Below are positions 34,536 through 44,196 of a stretch of DNA of 64,000 nt, piece after piece. Position 1 is the stretch's first letter; every line of letters begins with the position of its first letter. A program made the position numbers and the translations under genes. Under the pieces are notes generated by a model. That model was not told the DNA's origin. It did not search any database and worked only from the letters and a program-made list of their open reading frames with translations. The stretch comes from Xylanibacter rodentium (GTDB lineage Bacteria > Bacteroidota > Bacteroidia > Bacteroidales > Bacteroidaceae): the NCBI RefSeq assembly GCF_013166575.1, contig NZ_JABKKE010000017.1, positions 25,462 through 89,461 of the forward strand, written 5' to 3'.

Positions 34536-36212
34536 ATGTGTGGAATAGTAGCTATCCTTAATGTAAAACAGCAGACCCAGGCACTGCGTGACAAGGCATT
34601 GCGGATGAGCGGTAAAATACGCCATCGCGGTCCGGACTGGAGCGGAATATACTGTGGAGGTTCGGCCGTACTGGCTCATGAGCGTCTGAGTATCGTCGAC
34701 CCCGAGTCGGGAGGCCAGCCGTTGTTCTCTTCAGATCGCAGGCAGGTGCTGGCGGTGAACGGTGAGATATACAACCATCAGGAAATACGCCGCCGTTATG
34801 CCGGATCGTACGACTTCCAAACCGGCAGCGACTGCGAGGTAATCCTGTCGCTATATCGTGACAAAGGCATAGACTTTCTTGAAGATCTTAACGGCATTTT
34901 TGCCTTTGTGCTTTACGACGAAGAGCGTGACGAGTTTCTGATAGCCCGCGACCCAATCGGTGTGATACCTTTGTATATAGGCCGCGACAGCGACGGGACG
35001 GTCTATGTGGCTTCCGAACTGAAAGCTCTGGAGGGACAGTGCGAAAGCTACGAACCGTTTTTGCCGGGGCATTATTATTGGAGCGGCACACCGGGCATGA
35101 AGCGATATTACAGTCGCGATTGGATGGAATATGATGCCGTGAAAGATGTTGTAACGGACGATGCCGTCGATACGGCTGCCATCCGCACAGCCCTTGAGGA
35201 TGCCGTGAAGCGCCAGATGATGTCCGATGTGCCATATGGGGTGTTGCTCTCGGGCGGTCTTGATTCGTCGGTGATATCGGCCATTGCCGAGAAATACTCT
35301 GAGAGACGCATCGAGAGCGACAGCCGTACCAAGGCTTACTGGCCGCGCCTGCATTCGTTCGCGGTAGGACTTAAAGGTGCTCCCGATCTGGCTAAAGCCA
35401 GGCTTGTGGCCGACCGTATAGGTACTGTCCACCATGAAATAAACTATACCGTCCGTGAAGGACTTGACGCTATCCGCGACGTAATATACTTCATCGAGAC
35501 ATACGACGTCACCACCGTGCGTGCCTCAACTCCGATGTATCTGCTGGCGCGCGTCATAAAGTCGATGGGCATCAAGATGGTACTTTCAGGTGAGGGTGCC
35601 GATGAAGTATTCGGCGGTTATCTTTATTTCCACAAGGCTCCTACAGCCCGGGATTTTCATGAGGAGACGGTCCGTAAGTTGGGCAAACTTCATCTTTACG
35701 ACTGTCTGCGTGCCAATAAGAGCCTGTCGGCATGGGGCGTGGAGGGGCGTGTGCCGTTTCTCGACAAGGAGTTTCTTGATGTCGCCATGCGCATCAATCC
35801 GGTGTCCAAGATGTGTCCCGGACATACCATTGAAAAGAAAATAGTACGTGAGGCTTTTGCCGACATACTTCCCGATGAAGTGGCTTGGAGGCAGAAAGAG
35901 CAATTCAGCGACGGTGTCGGATACTCATGGATTGACACTCTCAAGCAAATTACTTCCGAGGCTGTCAGCGATTGGCAGATGGCTCATGCCGCAGAGCGAT
36001 TTCCCATTAATACGCCTAAGAACAAGGAAGAATATTATTATCGCAGTATTTTTGCCGAACACTTTCCCGGAGACAGCGCTGCCCGTTGCGTGCCCAGCGA
36101 AGCCGGAGTGGCTTGCAGCACATCTGTGGCGCTTGAGTGGGATGAGGCTTTCCAGGGAAAGAACGAACCGAGCGGACGTGCCGTCAGTGGCGTGCACGAG
36201 CAGGCATATTGA
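34536..36212 (+). CDS. asnB: Asparagine synthase (glutamine-hydrolysing)
   Basis: 558 residues. Cys2 follows the initiator (MCGIVAIL) as the glutaminase nucleophile. The glutaminase domain covers about 1-210 (RHRGPDWSG, VNGEIYNH). The synthetase domain has the PP-loop SGGLDSS, LSGEGADEVFGGYLYF and EGRVPFLD. It converts aspartate plus glutamine to asparagine. It is the last gene of the P-II/amtB/porin cluster and probably shares its nitrogen control. Confidence 0.96.
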   Translation: MCGIVAILNVKQQTQALRDKALRMSGKIRHRGPDWSGIYCGGSAVLAHERLSIVDPESGGQPLFSSDRRQVLAVNGEIYNHQEIRRRYAGSYDFQTGSDCEVILSLYRDKGIDFLEDLNGIFAFVLYDEERDEFLIARDPIGVIPLYIGRDSDGTVYVASELKALEGQCESYEPFLPGHYYWSGTPGMKRYYSRDWMEYDAVKDVVTDDAVDTAAIRTALEDAVKRQMMSDVPYGVLLSGGLDSSVISAIAEKYSERRIESDSRTKAYWPRLHSFAVGLKGAPDLAKARLVADRIGTVHHEINYTVREGLDAIRDVIYFIETYDVTTVRASTPMYLLARVIKSMGIKMVLSGEGADEVFGGYLYFHKAPTARDFHEETVRKLGKLHLYDCLRANKSLSAWGVEGRVPFLDKEFLDVAMRINPVSKMCPGHTIEKKIVREAFADILPDEVAWRQKEQFSDGVGYSWIDTLKQITSEAVSDWQMAHAAERFPINTPKNKEEYYYRSIFAEHFPGDSAARCVPSEAGVACSTSVALEWDEAFQGKNEPSGRAVSGVHEQAY

Positions 36213-36412
36213 TGTCTGGCATTGCTGTCGGCGTGGTTTTTGGTTTGAATGTGAGTTGTGGAGTCCGGATATGACAGTGAAGCTATATGCCGAATAGATG
36301 GAAAAAGTTGTGTTTCTTCTTAATTTTCCGCATCTTTTTTTCTTTGAAATAGAAAAGCCGGGAGGCCTTCTCTGCTTTCTTGACACGTGTTGCGGATGTC
36401 ATTTTCTTGCCG

Positions 36413-36515
36413 TAAGGCCCTCCCGACACTCCCGTAATGGCCGTTTCGCAGTGCAACGAGGCCGTCGTCGCACTGCCGTAAGGGCCTTATTGCAACCTGA
36501 TAAGGCCCTCTCTGC
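36413..36515. repeat. 22-bp period array (five units) downstream of asnB
   Basis: Units begin at 36413, 36435, 36457, 36479 and 36501, exactly 22 bases apart. The shared pattern is TAAGGCC followed by a GCA/GCACTnCG-like second half; unit 3 begins CGAGGCC. There are no unrelated spacers. It ends at a T-run and might also terminate asnB transcription. Confidence 0.85.
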
Positions 36516-36708
36516 TTTTTTTACATGTCGCTTTTTCGGTGTAATGCTGCTAACTCGCTGATTGTCAGTGCTTCCTGTTTTGATGCAAAATCGCGTTTTT
36601 TCGGGCTGTCGGCGGCAAAAGTCAATTTTGCGGCGTACGACGAAGTGTTTTGTAAAGAAAATACGGAAACTCATGAAGTTTATGTATTGTATGTTTTTTT
36701 ATGCTTTT

Positions 36709-36798
36709 GCCCTTTTAGGGCGCTGGGTGTCGATGTTTGATTCCCGGGGTGCCGCTTCGCTCTGCCCCGGGCTATGTGCTTGCTGCCTTTTCAAGGCA
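36709..36798. repeat. Cluster of three hairpins
   Basis: GCCCTTTTAGGGC at 36709-36721; CCCGGGG (36743-36749) with CCCCGGG (36765-36771); TGCCTTTTCAAGGCA at 36784-36798. Three G+C-rich stems lie within 90 bases of otherwise AT-rich DNA, which looks like a dispersed structured element, possibly of mobile origin. Confidence 0.6.
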
Positions 36799-37200
36799 AG
36801 GCGTATCCATCCTATATCCGTACTATGAATGTAGTTTTATTCTGTTGACTAACTTTTAATCTGTTTCGGGGACTTTAAATTCCTTGAGGAATTATTTTTG
36901 TTGACTGACTTGGAATAGATTGTGGTGATTGTAGTTGTACGCTTAGAGTAAGTAATGGGTCTTGCATCTTTTAAAAGTCAATGACTTCGAAATTTGGATA
37001 TTTGCGGCATTCTGTGTGGTTGTAAAAGGTGGAAAAATGACTTGGAAACATATAAATGTTAATTGTACACCTCTATATCTCATCCACTCTTTTTTATATA
37101 CTTAAGTTTGTAACGTATTGATAATCAGCCGAAATATTTTTCGGGGGGGGGTAAAATAGTCCACTTTTTGATACTATGCTCAGATAGTTATTATTTGTCT

Positions 37201-37208
37201 TATCTTTG
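37201..37208 (+). promoter_or_regulatory. Bacteroidetes -7 box of the PUL
   Basis: TATCTTTG, 93 bases before susC. No clear TTG at -33, consistent with an activator-dependent promoter. Confidence 0.6.
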
Positions 37209-37300
37209 TACCGTAATCGTTTAAACAAAAACGACAGTGATTGTCAAGAACCTGATGGAACTGTTAATTCACTAACTTAAAACAATAAAAACCAAAACGT

Positions 37301-40300
37301 ATGAAAAAAAGTAGGTATCTATTCATGCTGTTGACATTGTTATTCATGTCGATGGCAGCCTATGCACAGAAGCAGACCTATTCGGGGGTCGTGGTAGACT
37401 CGAACAATGAGCCTGTCATCGGTGCTTCCGTGGTACAGAAGGGAACGACGAACGGTGCTATTACCGATTACGACGGAAACTTCAAGATTGCTGTGACGTC
37501 TGATGCCACATTGACTGTTTCTTACATCGGCTACAAAACTCAGGATGTGAGAGTGAAAACCAATATGCACATTGTGCTTCAGAGCGATGCACAGGTGCTT
37601 AACGACCTTGTTGTAATAGGTTACGGGGTACAGAAGAAGTCGGTGGTTACGGCCTCTATTGCCAAGGTGAGCGCCGACGATTTGGAAGGCAAGACCCGTC
37701 TTCGTGCCGACGATGCTTTGAAGGGTATGGCAGCAGGTGTGAATGTGACGTCATCTTCGGGACAGCCTGGCAGCAAGTCTATGATACGTGTGCGCGGTAT
37801 CGGTACTATCAACAATACCGAGCCCCTCTATATTATTGACGGCATGCCTACGGATCAGGATGGTATGGAGTCTGTAAATCCAAACGATATCGAGTCAATC
37901 GAGGTGCTGAAAGATGCCGCCTCGGGCGCCATCTATGGTGCGCGTGCCGCAAACGGTGCGATTCTTGTCACCACTAAGAAAGGCAAGACCGGCAAGGCAC
38001 AGATTAATTACAACTTCTCGTATGGCTGGCAGAGCGCATGGAAGAAGCGTGACGTGACCGGCGCGACCGACTATGCCGTGCTGCAGAACGAGAAGGCCAT
38101 CAACGGCGGTCAGACACCGCTGCCCGAGTTTGCCGATCCCTGGAATCTGACAGACATGAACGGGAATACCATCAACGGTTTCGGTACGGATTGGCAGAGT
38201 CTGTTGTTCAACGACAATGCCCCTATAGTGCAGCACGATGTGTCGGTGAGCGGTGCTTCAGATAAAATCAACTATTATCTTTCGCTGGGCTATTTCTCAC
38301 AGGATGGTATTGTGGGCGGAAACTACGGACAGTCCAACTACGACCGCCTCACCATACGCAGCAATACCAACTATAATCTTATCGACGCCACAAAAGAGCG
38401 CAATTTCCTCAACAAACTTGATTTGGGTGTCAATGTATCCTACATGCGCGTGCACAATACCGGTGTCGATGCCAACTCGACATGGGGTTCTCCGTTGGGT
38501 TCGGCTCTCTATCTGGCACCCACGCTGCCGGTTACGCTCAACCGCGTTAATGCCGACGGAAAGCCCGGCCCGGGCCAGCAGATGATAGACCAGTACAGCT
38601 CTTACGACCTTTACACCGACGCTGCCGGAAATCCTTACACCATTCCCGGATTCGTAGGCTCGTACAACGAGCAGGTGAACCCCATCGCCATGATGCAAGG
38701 ACACCCCACACGCAACTGGTCGCAGAAGATAATGCCTAAGTTCTCACTCGACCTGCAGCTCTACGACAATCTGAAGTATCATTTCTCGTGGAGTGCCGAA
38801 CAGTCGTTTTGGGGCAACGAGTCGGCACAGGTCAGAAATTACTACCTTTCCGGTAACAACACCGGTAACGGTCATACGTCTGCCGGCGCATACAAGGGTA
38901 ACAAGTCTACGTGGCAGGTTGAAAACACTCTTACCTACGACAAGACCATCGGCAAGCACACCATTGGCGTAGTGCTCGGACAGTCGGCATTGAAAGAGAA
39001 AGGCGACGACCTGTCGTTCTCGAAGTGGAACCTTGTCAACCCCAACAAGCCGTACCTCAATTACACTACCGGTTCTATCGCCACCATAGGCGACGACGGC
39101 AAGATAATCATCCAGGGCGGTGGCGGCGGAGGCCCGTATGTGGAGCATCACATGTCGTCTTACTTCGGACGCCTCAGCTACAGCTTCGACGAGAAGTACA
39201 TGTTCCAGGCTACGGTACGCCGCGACGGCTCGAGCCGCTTCGGTTCCAACAACAAGTACGGTACGTTCCCGTCGGTATCGGTGGGATGGAACATCCACAA
39301 GGAGGCGTTCATGAAGAACACCCAGAACTGGCTCTCTAACTTGAAGTTCCGTGCAAGCTGGGGTAAGAACGGCAACGACAACATCGGCGAGTTTGCCTAT
39401 ACCACGCTGACATATACCGGTGGCAACACCAATAGCTACTTCGGCAAGACTGCCGTGATGGACTACGGCTCGAAGGCCACACGCCTCGCCAACGAGGACC
39501 TGAAGTGGGAAGAGAGTGAGCAGACTGACCTCGGAATCGACTTCGGTTTCTTCAACAACGCGCTGACATTCTCGGTAGACTACTTCGTGAAGAAGACAAA
39601 CGGTATGATTATCGACATGCCCATACCCTCGTATGTAGGCGAGCAGCGCCCTCTGGCCAATGTCGGCGATATGGAGAACAAGGGTTGGGAGTTTGAGCTC
39701 GGCTATAAGTTCAGCATTGCCGATGCACGCTTTGCAGTGAAGGGCAACGCCTCTTATCTTAAGAACACCCTGAAAAATCTCGGTAACGACACCGGCTTCC
39801 TCAACTGGGGCATCAGCCAGTTTACAGACGGTGGCACACGGGCCGAGAACGGACAGCCGTTCCCCTTCTTCTACGGTTACAAGACCGGTGGCGTGTTCCA
39901 GAACATAGAGCAGGTAAAGAACTATACATGGACCGACCCTGAGACGGGCGATGTACAGATGATACAGCCCAACGCACAGCCGGGCGACATGATTTTCGTG
40001 GACACGAACAACGACGGCAAGATAACGTCGGACGACCGTACGAAAATAGGTAAGGGTACACCCGACTGGACTTTCGGTCTTAACCTGAATGCCGAGTGGA
40101 AAGGATTCGACTTCAACGTGTTCTTCCAGGGCGTGAGCGGAGTGGACGTATTCGACGCCACATACCGTTCGGACATCTCGTCGGCCAACTTCCCGACATG
40201 GATTCTCGACCGCTGGACCGGCGAAGGCACATCCAACAGAGTGCCTATACTGAAGAGCGGCGACGCAAGCAACTGGGTGGTCAGTGACCTCTATGTGCGC

Positions 40301-40540
40301 GACGGCTCATATCTGCGCCTGAAGAATATCACACTGGGCTACACACTGCCCCGCAAACTCACACAGGTGGTAGGCGTAGAGCGTTTCCGCATGTATGTGA
40401 GGGCTGAGAACCTCGTTACATGGACAAAGTACTGGGGTTTCGATCCAGAAATAGGAACCAGCGGCACATCGCTCGGTGTAGACTACGGAGTTTATCCGCA
40501 GGCCCGTACCTGGACTGTAGGTTTCAACATTTCACTCTAA
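37301..40540 (+). CDS. SusC-like TonB-dependent outer-membrane transporter
   Basis: 1079 residues with signal peptide (LFMLLTLLFMSMAAYAQ). A carboxypeptidase-like domain (about 25-100: YSGVVVDSNNEPVIGASVVQKGT) precedes the plug (VIGYGVQKKSVVTASI, then SIEVLKDAASGAIYGARAANG) and the barrel. It has no N-terminal sigma-regulator domain. SusC proteins import oligosaccharides together with the SusD lid encoded next (31-base gap). With the GH16/GH5/GH3 set below it probably imports beta-glucan oligosaccharides. Confidence 0.95.
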   Translation: MKKSRYLFMLLTLLFMSMAAYAQKQTYSGVVVDSNNEPVIGASVVQKGTTNGAITDYDGNFKIAVTSDATLTVSYIGYKTQDVRVKTNMHIVLQSDAQVLNDLVVIGYGVQKKSVVTASIAKVSADDLEGKTRLRADDALKGMAAGVNVTSSSGQPGSKSMIRVRGIGTINNTEPLYIIDGMPTDQDGMESVNPNDIESIEVLKDAASGAIYGARAANGAILVTTKKGKTGKAQINYNFSYGWQSAWKKRDVTGATDYAVLQNEKAINGGQTPLPEFADPWNLTDMNGNTINGFGTDWQSLLFNDNAPIVQHDVSVSGASDKINYYLSLGYFSQDGIVGGNYGQSNYDRLTIRSNTNYNLIDATKERNFLNKLDLGVNVSYMRVHNTGVDANSTWGSPLGSALYLAPTLPVTLNRVNADGKPGPGQQMIDQYSSYDLYTDAAGNPYTIPGFVGSYNEQVNPIAMMQGHPTRNWSQKIMPKFSLDLQLYDNLKYHFSWSAEQSFWGNESAQVRNYYLSGNNTGNGHTSAGAYKGNKSTWQVENTLTYDKTIGKHTIGVVLGQSALKEKGDDLSFSKWNLVNPNKPYLNYTTGSIATIGDDGKIIIQGGGGGGPYVEHHMSSYFGRLSYSFDEKYMFQATVRRDGSSRFGSNNKYGTFPSVSVGWNIHKEAFMKNTQNWLSNLKFRASWGKNGNDNIGEFAYTTLTYTGGNTNSYFGKTAVMDYGSKATRLANEDLKWEESEQTDLGIDFGFFNNALTFSVDYFVKKTNGMIIDMPIPSYVGEQRPLANVGDMENKGWEFELGYKFSIADARFAVKGNASYLKNTLKNLGNDTGFLNWGISQFTDGGTRAENGQPFPFFYGYKTGGVFQNIEQVKNYTWTDPETGDVQMIQPNAQPGDMIFVDTNNDGKITSDDRTKIGKGTPDWTFGLNLNAEWKGFDFNVFFQGVSGVDVFDATYRSDISSANFPTWILDRWTGEGTSNRVPILKSGDASNWVVSDLYVRDGSYLRLKNITLGYTLPRKLTQVVGVERFRMYVRAENLVTWTKYWGFDPEIGTSGTSLGVDYGVYPQARTWTVGFNISL

Positions 40541-40571
40541 AAAGTAAAACCAAATTAAAAACGTTAAGATT

Positions 40572-42092
40572 ATGAAACTCAATAAAGCAATCATAGCAGG
40601 ACTGTTCGCCTCGGCATTCGTACTGTCTTCATGTAGCGACGACTTCCTTACGGTAACGAAGCCCGACGGCGACCCGCTGGAGGAATACTACAACACGGAC
40701 AAGCGCCTCAACGAGGCTCTCACGGCGGCATATGCCCCGCTGCACTGGCCTGACTGGGACAACGTGGCATACAACGACCTCACGGTAGATGCCGAAATAA
40801 TGGGCGACGACTTCTGGGTTGGGGGCAGTGACAACAACGACAACAAGCATTGGCACATGCTGTTCAACTTCGAGGCCGACGGAAACAACACACTCGCCAC
40901 GCTCTGGGGCGACTTCTACTCGGGCATCAAGCGCTGCAACGATGCCATCAAGTACTGCTCGTGGAACCCGGACCTGAAGAGCTCACGCTCATGCGAAATG
41001 CAGGCACGTCTGCTCCGAGTGTACTACTATAACATTCTGTGGCACTACTACGGCAACGTTCCTTTCTACCTCGAGAACCTTTCGATGCCCTATACTGCAC
41101 CGCAGATAAATGCAGACGAAATATACAACCGTCTGCTGCCAGAGCTGGAAGAGATAATCAAGTCGAACGTGCTGCCTATGCGCTGGGCGGACAACGAGGC
41201 CGGACGCGTGTCGCAGGCCATGGCCTACATGCTCTATGCCGAGATGACGATGTATCAGAACGACCGCAACCGCTATCCGCAGGCCCTTGCATACATGAGG
41301 GAGCTGATAAAGTCGAAAGACTATGACCTGCACGGTGACTTCGCAGAACTTTGGACCGAGGCCGGCGAATGGTGCGAGGAGTCTATCTTTGAAATCAACT
41401 ACAACGATGCGGAAGGACAGCGCGACTGGGGCGATGCAGCCCTGAACGCCGGCGGTTCGGTGCTTCCCACGTTGATATCTCCGAACAGCTGGAAGGGTGG
41501 CGACGGATGGAACGGTCTTGAAGGCTGGGGATTCCTGCCCGTGCGTCTGGAAACCTATGAGATGTTTACCAATGCCGGCGACATCATCCGCCGCGATGCT
41601 ACCATCTGGGATGTGCGCGAGTTTGGCGACAACTACACAAAGCGCTATCAGGACACCGGTCTGTGGCTTGGAAAATATCGTCCGAAAGACTCTTCCGTGG
41701 CCAACTGCTCCGGATCCAAGAACCTGAACTATAACAACAACAAGCGCATCTACCGCTATGCCGAGACACTGCTCAACGCAGCCGAGCTCATCATTGAGAC
41801 CGGCGGTGACCGCACAGAGGCTACAAGGTATCTCAACCAGGTGCGCAACCGCGTCAACCTGCAGGGCATAGACCAGGCTACCATCGACAATGTCATCGAG
41901 GAGCGCCACTTCGAGTTCTGCGGCGAGGGCAAGCGTTATTTCGACCTTGTGCGCTCTGGCAAGGCTGCCGACTATCTGAAGCCGGACAAGTATGGATATC
42001 GTACAAATACGTGGACTCCCAACAAGAAGCATATACCGTTGGCACAGTCAGAACTCGATGCTGACCCGACATTGAAGCAGAATGACTATTAA
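40572..42092 (+). CDS. SusD-like nutrient-binding outer-membrane lipoprotein
   Basis: 506 residues with lipobox VLSSCSDDF, the acidic residues pointing to surface export. Motifs: WGDFYSGIKRCNDAIKYC and the C-terminal RYAETLLNAAELIIETGGDRTEATRYLNQVRNR and EERHFEFCGEGKRYFDLVR, typical of the RagB/SusD family. It forms the lid of the preceding transporter. Confidence 0.95.
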   Translation: MKLNKAIIAGLFASAFVLSSCSDDFLTVTKPDGDPLEEYYNTDKRLNEALTAAYAPLHWPDWDNVAYNDLTVDAEIMGDDFWVGGSDNNDNKHWHMLFNFEADGNNTLATLWGDFYSGIKRCNDAIKYCSWNPDLKSSRSCEMQARLLRVYYYNILWHYYGNVPFYLENLSMPYTAPQINADEIYNRLLPELEEIIKSNVLPMRWADNEAGRVSQAMAYMLYAEMTMYQNDRNRYPQALAYMRELIKSKDYDLHGDFAELWTEAGEWCEESIFEINYNDAEGQRDWGDAALNAGGSVLPTLISPNSWKGGDGWNGLEGWGFLPVRLETYEMFTNAGDIIRRDATIWDVREFGDNYTKRYQDTGLWLGKYRPKDSSVANCSGSKNLNYNNNKRIYRYAETLLNAAELIIETGGDRTEATRYLNQVRNRVNLQGIDQATIDNVIEERHFEFCGEGKRYFDLVRSGKAADYLKPDKYGYRTNTWTPNKKHIPLAQSELDADPTLKQNDY

Positions 42093-42110
42093 TAACCGTT
42101 TTAAAAGATA

Positions 42111-44066
42111 ATGTATATGAAAAGTATATTGAAATATATGGTTTGCCCGCTCGTTGCCGGCCTGGCTTTTACAGCTTGCTCGCCCGATGAGTTCAGTGGC
42201 GCCGACAAGAACGGTCTTCCCGTGATAGGAGACAGAACCATTGAAGTGGAAACGGATCAGGAGACAAATACTGCCGTCTTCTCGCTCAGCGGAGATTTCA
42301 AGGGATGCTATCCCGTGTGGTATCTCGACGGCAAGATGTATTCCATACTTCCGAAGACCAGTTACAGCAGCATGGAAGAGGGTACCCACGAGCTTGAGGT
42401 TAAGCTGATGAACCGCAACGGCCAGTCGCAAGGCTCGCTGACAGGCTCGTTCCACTTTAACGAGACCAAGATTGACTATGATGCTGTGTACTACAACAAG
42501 CTCTGCGGCAAAGAGTGGCGCGTAGACTACACTGAGGTGGGACACATGGGATGTGGTGAACCCGGCTCTGACGGCTCAAACTGGTGGGCTGCCGGAGTAA
42601 ATGACAAGGCTGATTGGGGCGTTTATGACGACCGAATATCTTTCTCTCACTCTGCCACAGACCCCGCCACACAGGGCACTTACACGTATGATCCGGGTGA
42701 GGGCGGCACGGTATATGTAAACAAAGACTGTACCATCTTCCCCGAATACAACACCAACGACGGACAGGACTTTATGGTTCCTGTGTCGAAGCAGACGTCG
42801 ACGTTTGAGCTGCAGCCCGGCACTTACAACGACGAGCCCACGCTGTTCATCAAGTTTGCGCCGGAGACACTGCTGCCTTATATATCTTCAGATGCAGCAT
42901 ACAACAACCCGTATTTCCGTGTTGAGGCTCTTACTAACACCCGTCTGGTGCTTATCTACGACGGCGACGGCATAGTATGGCGCATGGTTCTGACGAGCCG
43001 CGAAGACACCGGTCTGCCTACCGAACCGGACGAGCCGGCTGCTGTATTCGACTGGAATGTGGATGCGTCTACCAATCTTTGGAAGAACATGACTGAAGGT
43101 GGCTCACTGCTTGGCATCGAGACATGGTTTGCCGACGGCGGCTGGCAGACACTGCCCACACAGCCTGATGTGGTTGTGACTGAAGACGGTTTTGAAGTGG
43201 TTGTACCCGAGGGTACCGGTGGCGACCGGTGGCAGGGTCAGGTCAAGATTCATACCAATCTCGCGGCCAAGGGAGATAAGCCCTATAACTTCTATTGTCT
43301 TGTCGATGCCGACAATGACGCGCCCGGCATGACAATCAAGTTGACGGAAAGCGGAGACGGAAGAGACGGTAACTTCTTCTTCGACGACGTACATCCCATC
43401 ACTGCCGACAAGCAGTTTGTCTACAAGGCAGAGGGCGTGAAATTGAAGGAAGGTGTAGATGCACCTGCACTTTCACTCGTTCTCGACCTCGGCGGCACGC
43501 CGGCAGGCACTAAGGTTAAAGTGAGCAAGATATACTTTGAGGAAGACAAGAGCGTTCTCTACGACGACCCGGCCAATATCTGGAAGACTGTCGACAGCGG
43601 TGAGTCACTGATTGACATTACGACATGGTTTGCCGACAACGGTTGGAGCACTCTTGACCCGCAGCCGGAAATAGCACGTGACGGCAATGCTTATACGTTT
43701 ACCGTTCCCGACGGCATCGGTGGTACCCAGTGGCAGGGTCAGGTGGCCATCAACACCTCGCTCACGGCAGAGCTTGCATCGACCTACTACTTCTCTTGCA
43801 CAGTAGAGATGGACAACGACTCGCCCGAAGGCGTGACGATTAAACTGACGGAGACTGACGGCCCGGATGGAACCAAGCATGATGGCAACTTCTTCTTCGA
43901 CGGTCGTCACCCCATTACAGCCGACAAGCCTTTCGTTTATACGGCAAAGGGCGCGACGCTGAAACTTAACGATGCTCATGCGCTCTCGCTGGTGTTCGAC
44001 TTCGGCGGCACACCCGGCGGCACTAAGGTTAAAGTAAGCAACATTGTATTCTCGAAAGTGGATTGA
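42111..44066 (+). CDS. Surface glycan-binding lipoprotein with duplicated C-terminal modules
   Basis: 651 residues (ATG 42117 is equally possible). The lipobox is AFTACSPDE. The N-terminal about 300 residues include a PKD/Ig-like part and a region with a GCGEPGSDGSNWW-type loop. Two homologous modules of about 165 residues follow. Module 1 starts NLWKNMTEGGSLLGIETWFADGGW and module 2 NIWKTVDSGESLIDITTWFADNGW; both contain WQGQV, a TIKLTE strand, DGNFFFD..HPITADK.FVY and GGTPxGTKVKVS. They look like carbohydrate-binding modules of the CBM4/galactose-binding type. It occupies the SGBP position after SusD. Confidence 0.85.
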   Translation: MYMKSILKYMVCPLVAGLAFTACSPDEFSGADKNGLPVIGDRTIEVETDQETNTAVFSLSGDFKGCYPVWYLDGKMYSILPKTSYSSMEEGTHELEVKLMNRNGQSQGSLTGSFHFNETKIDYDAVYYNKLCGKEWRVDYTEVGHMGCGEPGSDGSNWWAAGVNDKADWGVYDDRISFSHSATDPATQGTYTYDPGEGGTVYVNKDCTIFPEYNTNDGQDFMVPVSKQTSTFELQPGTYNDEPTLFIKFAPETLLPYISSDAAYNNPYFRVEALTNTRLVLIYDGDGIVWRMVLTSREDTGLPTEPDEPAAVFDWNVDASTNLWKNMTEGGSLLGIETWFADGGWQTLPTQPDVVVTEDGFEVVVPEGTGGDRWQGQVKIHTNLAAKGDKPYNFYCLVDADNDAPGMTIKLTESGDGRDGNFFFDDVHPITADKQFVYKAEGVKLKEGVDAPALSLVLDLGGTPAGTKVKVSKIYFEEDKSVLYDDPANIWKTVDSGESLIDITTWFADNGWSTLDPQPEIARDGNAYTFTVPDGIGGTQWQGQVAINTSLTAELASTYYFSCTVEMDNDSPEGVTIKLTETDGPDGTKHDGNFFFDGRHPITADKPFVYTAKGATLKLNDAHALSLVFDFGGTPGGTKVKVSNIVFSKVD

Positions 44067-44196
44067 GAAAGTGAATAGAGTATAGATGAGGGTGTGTCGT
44101 GATACCTGATATGTCCCGTTCCGGCCATGCGGGCGTCATGACACATCCTCTCTGTTTTAAGGAAAGTAAGAAAACAAGGACAAACGATGCGTGATT

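Larger units (their letters stand above)
36213..37300. other. Long intergenic region before the PUL
   Basis: No credible gene. It contains the 22-bp array (36413-36515), three consecutive hairpins (36709-36798), a G9 run near 37143-37151 and the susC -7 box at 37201-37208. The rest is AT-rich leader DNA. Confidence 0.6.

Noticed and set aside
36413..36515. CRISPR array
   Set aside because: Same 22-base contiguous period, degenerate units, no spacers.
40989..42032. Antisense frame of 347 residues in the SusD gene
   Set aside because: Shadow frame created by codon bias of the SusD gene; no domain is recognisable.
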